A stretch of 64,000 bases of DNA from contig JAKGHH010000003.1 of NCBI GenBank assembly GCA_022828595.1, forward strand, positions 9,672,934-9,736,933, read 5' to 3'. Position numbers and translations under genes: made by a program. The stretch comes from Nelumbo lutea. Taxonomy: Eukaryota > Streptophyta > Magnoliopsida > Proteales > Nelumbonaceae. Positions 1 to 12,256 of the stretch are shown piece by piece. The notes beneath the pieces are model-generated. The model ran no database searches and was not told the origin of the DNA. It saw only the letters and a list, made by a program, of their open reading frames with translations. Each line of letters begins with the position of its first letter. The stretch's first letter is position 1.

Positions 1-856
1 GAGGGAAAGCAAAAGAGTAAATTATATAGACAGCTTAGAACAATGGTTGTTTTCCATTCCTCATGTTCTCCATTTTATACATAGATGACTCATGAATTAT
101 AACATTAAAAGTTATTATTTAAAAACCTGAAATCCAAAAGAGCCCTTGAACTTAGGAGTGCAGTAGCAAAAAACACTAAAAATTAACCCATTTAGTATAC
201 AAAATTATGTGCACCAATGATAAGCAAGTTTTATTTGAGCCACATAAAGAAAAAAACTCTTGCTCTCCAGCTACCAAGCCAATAGAAGGCCAATGAAATG
301 AGCCACTTACTAGGGCACAGACAAAGATCAAATGCTAGAGTTGTTGAACTTGAACCTCGTTTCTGGACAAAAGAGAAACCTTTCCCTGTTCATAAAAATC
401 AAACCAAGCAAAAATTACGAACAGCCATATCGATAATACATCACAATCCATATACATGAGACCTCATGTTGTTTTTTTAAATAAAACTAATATACATAAC
501 ATCACATTTCATAGGAGTATTGAATGCCTCAATAAGAAAAGCTACAAAAAAAAATTAGAAAAAATAAGCGTTGACCAACTTTGCACACAAATAGCAAAGT
601 AACAAGTAGAACAAATTAGAAGCCAGGTAGCTAAACTTTTAACAGTATGTCTGAACTACTAACACTGAACCTGATGTGATTTTAGAAAGCGGAAGAAATA
701 GCATTATATGCGTGGTAGCAAATTCACTAAGCCTAATAGAAAACATAGAAGAGAAAGCCACACTTGAAAAAAGAAAGAGACTAAAAAGAAGAAAAGACCC
801 AAGGTTCTCTGACTGGAATGAAGCCAGAAGCCACCAACAACTACTAGAGACTTGCC
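1..856. other. AT-rich flank, no gene seen
   Basis: No reading frame in this stretch resembles a known protein and no splice-joined exons could be recognised. It is AT-rich with short A runs. The only notable boundary is at its right end, where the LINE relic described next begins. Confidence 0.5.
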
Positions 857-1780
857 TTAGGTTCTTACCACACTTTGGGCTACACAGGGGGGAGCCTTTC
901 CCCTAGCCTCAAGAAACACTTGGTTAAAATTGCAATTACTAACCAAGGGAAATGAAACAATTTCTTCTGAGAGCACTTGTTCAGCCACCCAGTCTACGAT
1001 CTGATTCCCTTTGTGTGTGTGCAAATAGGTAATTTCCATCTCCTCCTACCTTGCTATGTGAAAATATTCTTGGATAAGCTAAGGATGTTCCAGGGCGGGA
1101 TGATATTTGAGTCAGGCAATTAATAATCAGCTTCCATAGCCGACTCCATGTAGTTGGTATAAGGCTTAGATGATGATGGTGATGATGAAGATTAAAAATA
1201 AGCTTCAAATCTCCTTCAAGATGAACTCTTTTGACTCCTAACTGCTTTGTCGCTTTAATTGCTTCCCATGTCAACCAAGCTTCTGCTACATAGTAGCAAG
1301 GCAGAAGAATAATGTTCCTTGGTCATTCCTTCTGACACAGCCTAAAACTGTCTGACATTATTGTTCCTTGTTATCTTGATCACATCACTTGGAGCTGGTT
1401 TCCATTTAACCCATTTATTTATTTTTTTTACTTTTTATAACCAAACAGATTCTGGTAAGTGCCCATGAATTCATAGAACATGTTCAATGTAGACCTTTCC
1501 TCATCCATTGGCCCCGAATCCCAGAGCCTGGTATTTAGCCAAACCTGTTTAAAAATGGACAGTCCCTGAAAATGTGCATCTCATTCTCATTGCTCATTCC
1601 ACAATAAAGGTATTCATCATATATTCTCATGTCACGTTCCTTTAAGAAATATTCTGATGGGATTCTTACATTTAGAATAAGACATAAAAGCAATTTAATT
1701 TTGGGATAGCATTTCAATTTCCATATATATCGAAGTCCATTTGGAGATGAGGTATCCATTTTCTCCAGTGTAATAGATAG
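857..1780 (-). mobile_element. LINE relic: zf-RVT and RNase H remains
   Basis: Read on the minus strand this is the 3' third of a plant L1-like LINE ORF2. Residues WKLKCYPKIKLLLCL (about 1715-1670) open a zf-RVT domain, followed by CGMSNENEMHIFRDCPF, the usual Cys/His end of that domain. Next come KWVKWKPAPSDVIK-like linker remains (about 1400) and RNase H pieces: KQLGVKRVHLEGD (about 1245-1205) and HTHKGNQIVDWVAEQ at about 1020-975. Stops and frameshifts lie between the pieces, so it is dead. It sits about 90 bp downstream of the PPR stop codon on the same strand. An RTE-type tail interrupts the RNase H part. Confidence 0.75.
1131..1192 (+). mobile_element. RTE-type LINE 3' tail inserted in LINE relic
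   Basis: The plus strand reads a short form of the typical RTE 3' end: a variant of GTAGC-CGAC-CCC-ATAGTTGG-ATAAGGCTT followed by (GATGAT)n. Translated on the minus strand the ATG repeat appears as a run of six histidines that breaks the RNase H frame. A second copy of the same tail lies at 19036-19098, and an RTE ORF end lies at 26112-26421. Confidence 0.65.
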
Positions 1781-1866
1781 TAAACAAATTTGGTCAAGAA
1801 TTTACCTCCCAGATGTGTCTTATATTCACTTTTGCTTCTATAAACATGGACATTGATGTTAACCCC

Positions 1867-4767
1867 TCAAAATGTCTCTCTGATTTGTTGATTCAAGGTG
1901 CTTAAAGTATTGAAAATGACCACTTTTTGAGGATGAGAGAAGTCTCCAGCTACAAAAATGTTTCTCCTGTTCCCCACTTCAATCCAACTGCACCCAGCAG
2001 GCTTCTTTAGATCTCTGTTTTTCATCAATGTTCTTACTTCTTTGACTCCATCCCATCTGGCATCTGCTGCATATATGTTTGACATCAGAACATAGTTCCC
2101 AATATTTCCAGCCTCAATATCAAAAAGACGATCTGCCACAACCCGCCCGAGCTCCACCTCATGGTGGATTCTACAGGCACCTAGCAGTGTCCCCCATATG
2201 TTTGCATTAGCTTCTACTGGTATCCTATTCACAAAGGAATAAGCATCTATTAAACGTCCTGCCCGAGCAAGAAGATCCACAACACATGCATAGTGCTCCA
2301 TAGTGGGTTTGATCCCATGGACTTTGTCTATAGTCTCAAAAAGTTCCAATCCTTCATCCACAAGCCCTGCATGACTGCAAGCTGATAAGACAGCAGTGAG
2401 AATAACATGGTCTGGTTTAATACCCAACTGGAGCATCTGAGAAAAGATGCCAAGTGCCTCTTCTCCCATGCCATGCATTGCATAGCCACCAATAATAGCT
2501 GTGAACATGATTAAATCCTTTTGATGGCATGATTTAAAGAGCTTGTAAGCACAGTTTATGCTTCCACATTTAGCATAGACATCCAAGAGAGCTCCATTCA
2601 AGCGAACATCTTCCAGACATGCTCTTAGCATATGCCCATGGCATTGTCTCACAAGGTCAACTGAGGCCAAATGAGCACAAGCTGGAAGAAGGTTCATAAC
2701 ACTAACAACATCAGGTCTCATTCCTTGAGCTTGTAATTCTTTGAGCAAAATAAAAGCTTGATCTGGGCAGCCATTTTCAGCATAAACTCGTAGCATCAGA
2801 TTCCAGGTGGTGAGATCCCTTTCGGACATCTTCTTAAATATTATCTCTGCATTCTCCTTGGACTGACAATTTGCATAACCTGAAATTATGACATTGCCTG
2901 TTACCACATTCCTTTTTCCTAATAAACTCTCAAAAATCTTCAATGCATACTCCATATTTCCACATTTGGCATATGCATCAATTATCATGTTTCCAACAGT
3001 CAGTTCCAGATCATTTAATAAAAGAGCAGCTCTAACTGTATAACCATGAACTTCTTTAACCTTTTCCTCACAGAAAACATTGGCAAAAACACGAAGAATG
3101 GCTAAGATAGTAATAGAATCTGGTTTTATTCCTTCCTTGAACATCTGGTGTAAGAGATTGACATGCTGGATTGCATATCCACACTCAGCATAGGCATCAA
3201 GTATTGTGTTCCATGATATAAGATCTCTCCTAGGGATTGTCAAGAACGTCCTTACTGCAGCTGCTATGTCATTGCATTTTGCATAGAAACTTACTAGGGC
3301 ATTTCCTACAGCTGTATCCTTGCACAGATCAGGATGTCGGAGAACATACTCGTGGATTTTCTGTCCCTCTTGTAAATCACGTAGTTGGGCACAGACAGGA
3401 ATAATGCTTATAAGAGTGATAGAGTCAGGTTCAACTGCTTCTCTTAATTGCAATTCATGAAACAATTCCAACGCTTTCTGCAATCCACCATTAGAGGCAT
3501 ATCCCGCAATAAGAGCATTCCACGAGACTAAATCTCTTGATTTCATCCTATGGAATATTGAATCTGCTTCTTTCAACCTCCCAATCCTTGAGTAGAAACT
3601 CAAAAGTGCATTGCAGACAGAAACATCTACCAGCAGCTCAGACCGTCGGAACACATAACAATGGATTTCCTTCCCAAAAAGGTATGCATCATTATGCCCA
3701 AGAAGAGCGCATACAGGCAGGACATTTACAATCGTCGCATAATTAGGTTCATTTGGACCAGCCAACATCTGGCGGAATAATTCAAATGAATCATGGTGGA
3801 GATTATTCTCAGCATATCCTGCAATTATTGCATTCCATGAGACAACATCTTTATAAGCAATCCTTCTAAATGTGACATATGCATCATGTAGTGACCAACA
3901 TTTTGCATACATTGATACGAGAGAATTTCCTACTAGTGTAGACAATTCAAATCCAGATTTAATCACATAACCATGGATACTCTTTCCAAGAAGCAAGTCT
4001 CTAGATCGAGCACATACGGGAAGGATAATAGCAATAGTAACCGTATTGGGCTTAGGTTCTTCCTCACAAACATGCATTGCATATAACAGATCCATAGCCT
4101 CTAGGTCATGATGCCGGGATCCAGCATATCCAGATAAAAGGATGTTCCAGGTGACAGGATCACTCCTATCCATTTGATCAAACAATAGGTGGCAATCATC
4201 TAGAGTGCCGCATTTCGCATACATGTTCATTAGACCCTTGGAAATAGCCTGGTTCAGTTCATACCCCAATTTAATGCCATACCCATGAAAAGACTTTCCC
4301 AATTCAAAAGCTGAGATGGCAGCACAAGATTTGAGAAGGGATGCATAAGCTTGGTGGCTAAGTCTGAATCTCCTCGAGCAATATACACTTCTATAGAAAA
4401 GTGATAGTGCATCTTCATGCCTCCCATTAATGCAGTAACTCCTAACCATGGCATCCAATGTTCTAGAATCCTGTTCCCAAATTTTGTAAAATGTATCATC
4501 TATATTACCATTTTTCTCATCAAACTTTGCAGAGTTGGTTATTGCAGATCTCCAGACAAGAAGATTTGATTGTCTTGGGTTGCTAGGAGTCCAGGTCTTC
4601 TGTGCCTGCATTGCTGTACAGAACGCTGCACACATCAAAAAGTGATATCTGTAGAATATTCCCATGGTTGACTGGACATGTGGAAACTTAAGCACATTTG
4701 ACGTTTTTAATTGCAAAGAATTAAAGGAAAAAGGGTGAAACTTATATACCAAAAACCCCATCTTCAC
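1867..4767 (-). CDS. E-class pentatricopeptide repeat (PPR) protein
   Basis: A single uninterrupted 966-codon frame ending in TGA. About residues 104-850 are tandem PLS-type PPR motifs with the usual markers (VGNSLVSMYAKC, DVVSWNAIIAGYAENN, YACVVDLLARAGR). Residues about 856-930 form the E domain (NIWGTLLGACR ... NYVLMSNIYA ... KKPAGCSWIEV) and 931-966 a short E+ part ending in FSHPQKVVIFNTL. There is no DYW domain. Such proteins bind organelle transcripts and specify C-to-U editing sites, recruiting a deaminase in trans. Met35 (4665) has an ACCATGG context and leads into a targeting-like N-terminus (FYRYHFLMC...), so it may be the true start, giving 932 residues. The overall architecture recalls the mitochondrial editing factor of Arabidopsis At5g08490 (SLG1), but I could not align it. 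Being intronless is normal for the family. Confidence 0.93.
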   Translation of the reverse strand: MKMGFLVYKFHPFSFNSLQLKTSNVLKFPHVQSTMGIFYRYHFLMCAAFCTAMQAQKTWTPSNPRQSNLLVWRSAITNSAKFDEKNGNIDDTFYKIWEQDSRTLDAMVRSYCINGRHEDALSLFYRSVYCSRRFRLSHQAYASLLKSCAAISAFELGKSFHGYGIKLGYELNQAISKGLMNMYAKCGTLDDCHLLFDQMDRSDPVTWNILLSGYAGSRHHDLEAMDLLYAMHVCEEEPKPNTVTIAIILPVCARSRDLLLGKSIHGYVIKSGFELSTLVGNSLVSMYAKCWSLHDAYVTFRRIAYKDVVSWNAIIAGYAENNLHHDSFELFRQMLAGPNEPNYATIVNVLPVCALLGHNDAYLFGKEIHCYVFRRSELLVDVSVCNALLSFYSRIGRLKEADSIFHRMKSRDLVSWNALIAGYASNGGLQKALELFHELQLREAVEPDSITLISIIPVCAQLRDLQEGQKIHEYVLRHPDLCKDTAVGNALVSFYAKCNDIAAAVRTFLTIPRRDLISWNTILDAYAECGYAIQHVNLLHQMFKEGIKPDSITILAILRVFANVFCEEKVKEVHGYTVRAALLLNDLELTVGNMIIDAYAKCGNMEYALKIFESLLGKRNVVTGNVIISGYANCQSKENAEIIFKKMSERDLTTWNLMLRVYAENGCPDQAFILLKELQAQGMRPDVVSVMNLLPACAHLASVDLVRQCHGHMLRACLEDVRLNGALLDVYAKCGSINCAYKLFKSCHQKDLIMFTAIIGGYAMHGMGEEALGIFSQMLQLGIKPDHVILTAVLSACSHAGLVDEGLELFETIDKVHGIKPTMEHYACVVDLLARAGRLIDAYSFVNRIPVEANANIWGTLLGACRIHHEVELGRVVADRLFDIEAGNIGNYVLMSNIYAADARWDGVKEVRTLMKNRDLKKPAGCSWIEVGNRRNIFVAGDFSHPQKVVIFNTLSTLNQQIRETF

Positions 4768-6240
4768 ATGCCTCCCTCACCTCTCCTGTCCTCTCCAGCT
4801 CCCAATGGGGATGCTAACAGAGACTGCAATGACAACCATGCAATAGTGTACAGCAGTACTGGCAAGAGTCCCCCAGGCCATGCTATCCATATAGTCACCA
4901 CTCAGTCAAAAAGAAAGTGAACACCAGTACCAATTGTTACTGCTGTCTCCATTGTGGCTATTGTCCTTAACTTGTTACAACTACAATGGCAAAAGGCGAC
5001 TTAGTAAATATAGTCATCTCCTCTTAGTTGGTATGAGTCATGAGGATGTAATGCACACAACACTGTCCAGTCAGCTCTCTATCTCCTCCACTGGCCATTG
5101 AATTTTTCCCAATCTTCTGCTCAATAGCCATCAAACTATTCAATTTAGCATGATTGGGATTTGGGCTCTCTGTAAGCCTCAATCAAACATGAGAATGACT
5201 AAAAAACCAGCTAAAAGCACATGATAAAGTAAATAAATAAATAACTCATACCAAACCCACTGTCAAGGAGGGGGTTGAACATATAACCATTGCACAAGTA
5301 GGTATACATGTTGCTATTTGAAGGTAGCTTCTGTAAGCACTGAATTGCAATGGCACTCCTTTTGCAGCAAAAATGTATGTTAAGCCTTTCTGACTCATAT
5401 CTTAGGTGTGGCTTCCAATGAATTAATATCCACAAGAACTGTAATCTAGTTGCTTAACACACAGTAAACCTACAGAAAATGATAATGTTCTACTTCAGTG
5501 AACTGAGATTAAACAGCAAAAAGATGTAAAATGTCATGAGAACCTGGAAAGTCTCATTACACTGCTTACAGAACGATATTTATCTATGATTCATGTAAAA
5601 ATACACCCATATAAAAATACAAAAAAAAAAAACGATTCAATGCAAAATGTTACACAGAGGCCATTTCATGGACAAAAATGCTAAAAAAACTTCAGATGAC
5701 TTGGAGTATGCATGAACAGAAATTTCTTTTATCTAGTTTAGTTATTTCTAATTACACATGATTGATCGATTCTGGTTAGTTATAAATGAGTTCAGAATCT
5801 CCTACTAACAAAATACTCACATTTCTTCTTCGAATATTCACACAGACTAATCATCAAACTACCAACAAATTGCTCCACATTAAAGTCAGCATAATTAGTA
5901 CAATTCAAACAAACAACAACAAAATAAGGATCTTCCTATGCCAAACTGAAGTATATACACTAGTATAGTTTCGGAAGAATCATAAGGTGCAATGGGTTCA
6001 ATTCGAGTCAGAAACTAGATCTTGGTAAAGAAATCACTATAATCACATAATAGAAACACGAATCTCCTTCATAAGAGATGAAAAAAATTAAGAAAAAACG
6101 AATGATTTGTCAAGTGAATAAACCCAATTTAAGGAGAGATAGAGAGCCAAAGACGAGAAGCAGAAAAAATCAAGTGGAAAATGAAGAGATGTAGCTCGAA
6201 CCTGGAAGGCTGAAACCCTAAATTCATTTGCTTAGGGCCT
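4768..6240. other. PPR upstream region, no coding sequence
   Basis: No protein-like frame on either strand. A TATATAAG-like sequence on the minus strand (4740-4750) lies inside the longest possible PPR frame, upstream of Met35. On the minus strand near 6240-6202 an AAACCCTAA-type leader is followed by CCTTCCAG/GTTCG, a possible 5'-UTR exon end with its donor. Whether it belongs to the PPR transcript cannot be decided from sequence alone. Confidence 0.3.
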
Positions 6241-6534
6241 TATGCCCTGTTTGGCATCGATTCTGGAAACTTCTCATAATTTTTTTTTAGAAAAGAATGA
6301 ATTCTGGATTTTCCTCATTCTGAGAAACAATGTAGACGTTTGTTACAGAACTTTGATTCTTGTTTCTTAGAATGAGAATGGCATTTGGCATCACCCTACT
6401 TCTTCAGATTAATTCTCTAAATGACAGTTACATAAAACCAATTTGTAATAATGATACCTCATTGCTTCTAATATGTTTGAAGTATTATCAAATACATGTT
6501 TACCAAAAAGTAAATGAGGGGTGGTAATGATATA

Positions 6535-6770
6535 AAGTATTATCAAATACATGTTGCCTTTGCTTTCGGCAAGCTCATTTCGGGTGGCTGCGGCTAAGGG
6601 CCTTCAAGCTTCTGTCCTCTGTTCTCAGTTGAGATCTAGGAATTTTCTTGAGTTATGATGTATTGTAGATGTTAAGTGTATTTGGCTCCTTATCTTAGGG
6701 GCATTGGCTGTAATCTGCCATTTCAGGCTTCTTTGAATAAAATTTTACCTTACCTTTATAAAAAAAAAAA
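6535..6770 (+). mobile_element. Retroposon 3' end with poly(A)
   Basis: About 235 bp ending in GCTTCTTTGAATAAAATTTTACC, a short spacer and an A11 run, like the 3' ends of the LINEs elsewhere in the window. AATGATATA occurs just before the start (about 6526) and again right after the A run, a plausible target-site duplication. A 20-bp word AGTATTATCAAATACATGTT is also repeated at about 6480 and 6536. No coding part remains. Confidence 0.4.
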
Positions 6771-6796
6771 TGATATATTGGACCAAAACCTAGAGT

Positions 6797-6960
6797 TTTT
6801 TTTTTTTTTTTTTTTTTGAGAAGACATGAAGTATGATTTCATTAGAGAAGAAAAAGAAACCTCTGTACAGCCAGAGGATGTACAACAGGGAGAAACGAAA
6901 AGAAGAATAGACCACTATCCCTTTTGTGTTTACAAAAGATTTTCAAAATCAAGAAGAGAG
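6797..6960 (-). mobile_element. Retroposon 3' end, antisense, poly(T) at left
   Basis: A T22 run followed by sequence whose reverse complement reads like a LINE 3' UTR (TTGTACATCCTCTGGCTGTA ... TTCTCTAATGAAAT) leading into poly(A). The inner end is unclear and no coding part can be read. Confidence 0.4.
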
Positions 6961-7062
6961 CTATAATTTGATTTATCCAAACGGAACTGAGCTGCTGATC
7001 AAGAGAACAGTTTGCCTACTACTTTCTGCCACACAACCTCCAAATGACTGAGAACGAAGAAC

Positions 7063-7067
<5 letters not shown>

Positions 7068-7096
<29 letters not shown>
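7068..7096 (+). repeat. (GA)n microsatellite
   Basis: About 14 GA units. On the minus strand this is a CT tract just downstream of a possible donor, CTCAG/GTACGTG at 7133/7132. The minus-strand sequence 7260-7133 looks like a pyrimidine-rich 5'-UTR exon, so the CT tract would lie at the start of a leader intron. Confidence 0.6.
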
Positions 7097-7100
<4 letters not shown>

Positions 7101-7299
7101 GCAAGGGAAGACGAAGAAATATATACACGTACCTGAGAAATCGAGGTTCTTGTGCCGTGTCACTGAGTACAGGGTGATCTGTTGAGCAGACAGGGAAAGA
7201 AGAAGGAAGAACGACGAAGGAATGAGAAGGGTGATCGGTTTGCACTTTCTGTGAGAAATTACTATTCTACCTCTTATCTCGCATTTTATTAGATGACGA

Positions 7300-8866
7300 G
7301 TATTCATTTTACTTTAAAATTCCCGATTAGTAAACAGTAACCAGGCCTAGTGCCACTTTGGTACCTATCGTTAATTAATCCATTAATCGTGGTTATGTGA
7401 CATTTAAAAAATAAATATTTTTTGAGTATCGTCTAATTTTTTTTATCAATCATCCACATTTTGATAAAAATTAATAGTTAAATCCTTAATTCTTTTATTC
7501 AAAAAAGTTGGGGTTACGTCTCACTGAACATTTTGGTGACCCCTACTTTCTCAAAGAGAAGAGAAACAATGATTTGGAACTATTCATTTTTTTGTTAATG
7601 TTTGGATAGTTGATAAAGAGATTAGATGACACTCAAAGAGTATGTCTTTTTAAACAGTACTTAATAGCTGGTTAACAAATTGGTTAATGGAAGGTACTAG
7701 ATTGAGGTGTTTTAAAGTTTGGGGACTAAAATGACACTAAACCCAAAGTACAAGGTACTAATATGGAATTTCCCTACTTTTAGTTTGAAAAGATTGAAAA
7801 AGTAAAAAACAAATATGAACTTTGCAAATGCGAAATACCTTGTACCTTATACAAGGTTTTGCATCAAACATATTTGTATTTACACTTGCACAAACAACTA
7901 ATGAAAAAAATTAGAGGCTCAATTTGGAAAGAGTACAAATACAAATATATAGAATACAAAAGTAAAACTTTTGTATTTATACTCCTTCCAAACTCAGCCA
8001 AAAGTAAAATTTTTAGATATCAAACAGGCCTAACACTCATCCGAAAATCCTCTTTCTAGATGTAAATTTTTTTCCACTATTGATAGATAGGCTTCTAGTC
8101 ATACTTTTCTATCAATAATTGGATTGTTTTTTGAGAGCAATGATGACCAAATGCCATCTTCATCCGAAGGATCAAGAGAATTGCCGAAATTGATCCTTTG
8201 GAGTGATGCTAAACAGGACCAAATTCATTGTTCAGTTATATAAAATTAAATAAAACCTATCGGTTCTGTAAATTTTTTAACCAAAACCAAACCGACCAAT
8301 TAACCAGTTGATCGGTTCATTTTTCATTTTTTTGCATTTATATATGAGAAAATCTATGATGCCAAAAAAACATGGTATTGAAAAAGTTCTAACCAATCAC
8401 AACCCACTCATGAATTTTGATAAATAACACCTATATCGGTTTAAACTGACTGATTTGGATAACTGGTTTTGGTTCGATTTTACTGTTTTTATCTTGTGCA
8501 CCTTTACATTTATGTCAGTTAGTCATCCAAAATTTGTTTTGTAACACAGATCCCCCTGGATTACAAAACATGAGGAGTTAATTGGAATCAACATTGTGGG
8601 TTGTGTTTGATAAGAGAGTATAAATTGAATAGAAGCAAATCTGCACTCCATTTCAATCTATATGCATTAGTTAAAAATATGCTTTAGCACTAAAAGTAAG
8701 AGTATATATATTTTTAATATATTTGCATTTAAAATGGAAAAAAAAAATTACTTCGAAAAAATAAAGCACACTTCTGACTAAAAATTGATTAATGTAAAAA
8801 AAAAAAGTTTGATCTCAGACTTGAGATTAGTATTTATCATCATCACAATCAAATAAGTTTGGCAAA
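7300..8866. other. AT-rich intergenic, no gene seen
   Basis: No protein-like frames. Short MITE-like fragments can be suspected around 6240-6410 and 8090-8220, both with the words CTGTTTGGCAT or CAAATGCCA, but ends could not be fixed. Confidence 0.4.
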
Positions 8867-9082
8867 TCTATACTACTTATAAAAGTGTGAATGATGGGGT
8901 ATTGGCTTTTGGAATTTTTCTTTATTGAAATACCCTTCCTCTTGAATTTAGTTCATCTCCATTGAAAGGGCAAATAATGTAATTAAAAGAATAGTATTAA
9001 GTACATTCAATTGCCTCTCATTAAGCTTCACATTTAAGTCATTAAATAAATCACATTCTCTCTCATTGAATCCAACATTTAT

Positions 9083-9495
9083 ACTTTTGTTTTATCATCA
9101 TTAAATTCCATTAATAAATCCATACACAATAATTATTAATAGAATAAAGTTTTATATTTTAAAATAAACATAAAAATGAAATCACATTTTTCATCTAGGT
9201 GGTGGGTAAATAGTTCAACCATTTGGGTCAAATGGACAATTCCACGATATCATAAATAAATAATACAAATTTAGAAATATAAAGAATACTTGTGTTTATC
9301 ATCATTAAATTTCACTAATAAATCCATACACAATGATTATTAATAGAATGAAATTTTATATTTTTAAAATAAACCTAGAAATGAAATCATATTTTCCATC
9401 TAGGTTGTGGGTAAATACTTCAACCATTTAAGTCAAATGGATAATTTCATGTTGTCATAAATAAATAATACAATTTTAGAAATATAAAAAATATA
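9083..9495 (+). repeat. Tandem ~207-bp duplication inside the Helitron
   Basis: Two adjacent units share ATCATCATTAAATT..., AATAAATCCATACACAAT and a TCTAGGTnGTGGGTAAAT segment followed by TCAACCATTT and GTCAAATGG. More diverged versions of the second half recur at about 9630, 9880, 10170 and 11250, and also at 28750-28880 outside this element. Confidence 0.65.
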
Positions 9496-10094
9496 GAAAA
9501 AAAAAATTGAAAAAAATTATACACATTTCTATTATTATATATTTGTCATATTGAAAAATAAATATGATAAAATAGACATAATTTTATTAACGATGGACAT
9601 CAAATATATAATTAAAACCGATGAGAAATTAAACCATCTTCCTATCTAGGGGTGGGTTATTGATTCAACCTTTTGGGTAAAATAGGTTAACCAATGATGT
9701 ATAATTTAAAAGTAATTTTTTTTAAATAGAATAGTACAAAAAATATGAAACAATTTTGGACACATCTATAATATTATAAACTAATAATATAAACAAAAAT
9801 AAGTATGATAAATAATAATTATTTTGTCAATGATATAAATGAGATGCACAATTTAAAACCACTTTGAAAATGAAACAATTTCCATATATAGATGGTAAGT
9901 AGGTCAATGATCTAACATTCTAGGTCAAATGAGCCAATCTATGATGTCATAACTAATGAATATTAAACATATACACACATACACACATACATACATACAT
10001 ATGTACATACATACATATATATACTCAAAGAAAAATATAAGCCTTGTATAAAGCATTTTGATACAATTATATTGTTATATATTCAACATATTAA

Positions 10095-12256
10095 AAAAAA
10101 TAAAAATAATAATTACTTTTATCAATGATGAAAATAGAATACATGATTTAAAATCAACTGAAAAAGCAAAATAGTTTTTCAATCCAAGTGGTGGGTTAGT
10201 GATTAAACTATCCATGTCAAATGGATGTTACTATTAAATAATAAAATACAAAAAATTATAGAAAATGTAGAAATTTGTCCATAATTTTGAGTACATTATA
10301 TAATATTTTATATTAATCATATAAAAAAGTGTGATTAATTATAATTATTTTCACTAATACTAGAAGTGGGATAAAAAACAAGGAGCATTAATATCTAAGA
10401 TCCGAATAACCATGTCAAATGGTTCAATAATTTAATTAGCTAAGTTATCGTAGGCAAGTGGTTTGATAGGGATGCCAACATATCAGATTAGTATATTCAA
10501 ATTTGATTTGATCCAATCTCATAAATATTGATTTTAATCTGAATCCGATCAAGATGTCAGATATTCGAATCTGATACGATCCGATTCAATTTTTTTAAAA
10601 ATTAATAAATTATTAAAAGAAAAATAAAAATATAATAGTTAAAATAAAAACAAAAAATATAAGTACTTTTTAAACTATTTTCATCATATAAAAAGTTTAC
10701 AAAAATGTAATATAAATAATATATTTATAAATAAATATTAAATAGCATATATATCATATATAAATAATATATATACTATATATATAGATAAATGACTTGA
10801 CCACATTATTAAAAACCAATTTTCAAACAATATATTGTATTTGCATTTCCTCTTGGTAAATAAGTAATTTTTGTTATCTCATAAATTAAATAATAAAAAA
10901 TAAAAATATAGATTTTTTATAAATTTTATAAAAAAATTCGAACATACATTAATATTATATATTCTTCATATTAAACAAAAATATGTTTGAAAAATGAAAA
11001 CTATTATCAGTAAAGATAGAAATGGCTAAAATAAGAGAAAAAAATGAATTAATGTCTTAATCATACTTCATTTTCCTAGTTAAATAGGTTAACGGTTCAA
11101 CCAGTAAGGTCCTTTGGTTACTAATTATTATCATCATCATCATTTGATAATGCCACATTCAAAAATAAATAAGAAAACAATATTTACTTTTATTGATGAT
11201 GAAAATGCAATACATGACTTAAAATCAACCAAAAAAAGAAAATATGTTTTTTCCATCCAAGTGGTTAATGGTTTAACTATCCATGTCAAATGGATCAAAA
11301 CATGATGTTATTATTAAAAAATAAAATACATAAAGTTCTAAAAAATGTAGAAATTTATAGATAATTTTGGATACATTCTATAATATTTATATTCGTCATA
11401 TAAAAAAGTGTGATTAACGAGATTTATTTTCATTAATAATAGAAATGAGATAAAAATTAGGATAAAAAATAAAGAGCATTAATATCTAACACATGACCCC
11501 ACTAGCCATGTCAAATGGCTCAATGATTTAATTAGATAGGCCATTGTAGCCAAGTGGTTTGGTAGGGATGAAAACATATCAGATCTTATTTGAATCGGGG
11601 TATATTCGAATTCGATTTGATCCGAAGGTCTGATCAGATCTCATAAACATTGATTCAAATCTGAATCCAATCAAGATGTTGGATATTTGAATCTGATACG
11701 ATCCAATTTAACTTAAAAAATAATAAATTATTAAAAGGAAAAGAAAATATAATAATAAAAATAAAGAAAAAAATATTTTTCAACTATTTTCATCATATAA
11801 GAAGTTTACAGAAATGCAATATAAGTATCATATTTATAAATAACATATATATTATATATAAATGATATACATATAAATAATTTATTTGACTATAATATTA
11901 AAAACCAATATTCAAACAATATATCAGAATTGCATTTTCTCTTGGTAAATAAGTATTTTTTATTATCTCATAAATTAAATAATTAAATAAAAATATAGAA
12001 TTTTTTATAAATTTGATAGAAAAGATTGAACATGCATTAATATTATATATTCTTCATATCAAAACAAAAATATGTTTGAAAAATAAGAATTATTGTTAGT
12101 AAAGATAGAAATTGCTAAAATACAAAGAAAAAAACGAATTAATGTCTTAATTGTAGTCCATTTTCCTAGTTAAATAGGTTAATGGTTCAACTAGTAAGGT
12201 TATTTGGTTGCTGACTATTATCATCATCATCATTTGATATTGCCACGTGCAACACA
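10095..12256 (+). repeat. Tandem ~1.08-kb duplication inside the Helitron
   Basis: Two consecutive units (about 10095-11165 and 11166-12256). Matching landmarks lie 1071-1090 bp apart: GATGAAAAT at 10127/11198, ATATGTTTGA at 10981/12070, and TGCCAC at 11151/12241. Only the second unit ends in the CTAG terminus; the first lost it, so the downstream terminus is the functional one. Confidence 0.7.

Noticed and set aside
1150..1200. Poly-histidine stretch that might suggest a metal-binding protein
   Set aside because: It arises from a short (ATG)n RTE tail read on the opposite strand inside a dead LINE.
7068..7245. Frames of 90-102 codons on the minus strand around the GA repeat
   Set aside because: Ser/Leu repeats come from the (CT)n tract. 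The sequence looks like a leader rather than coding DNA.
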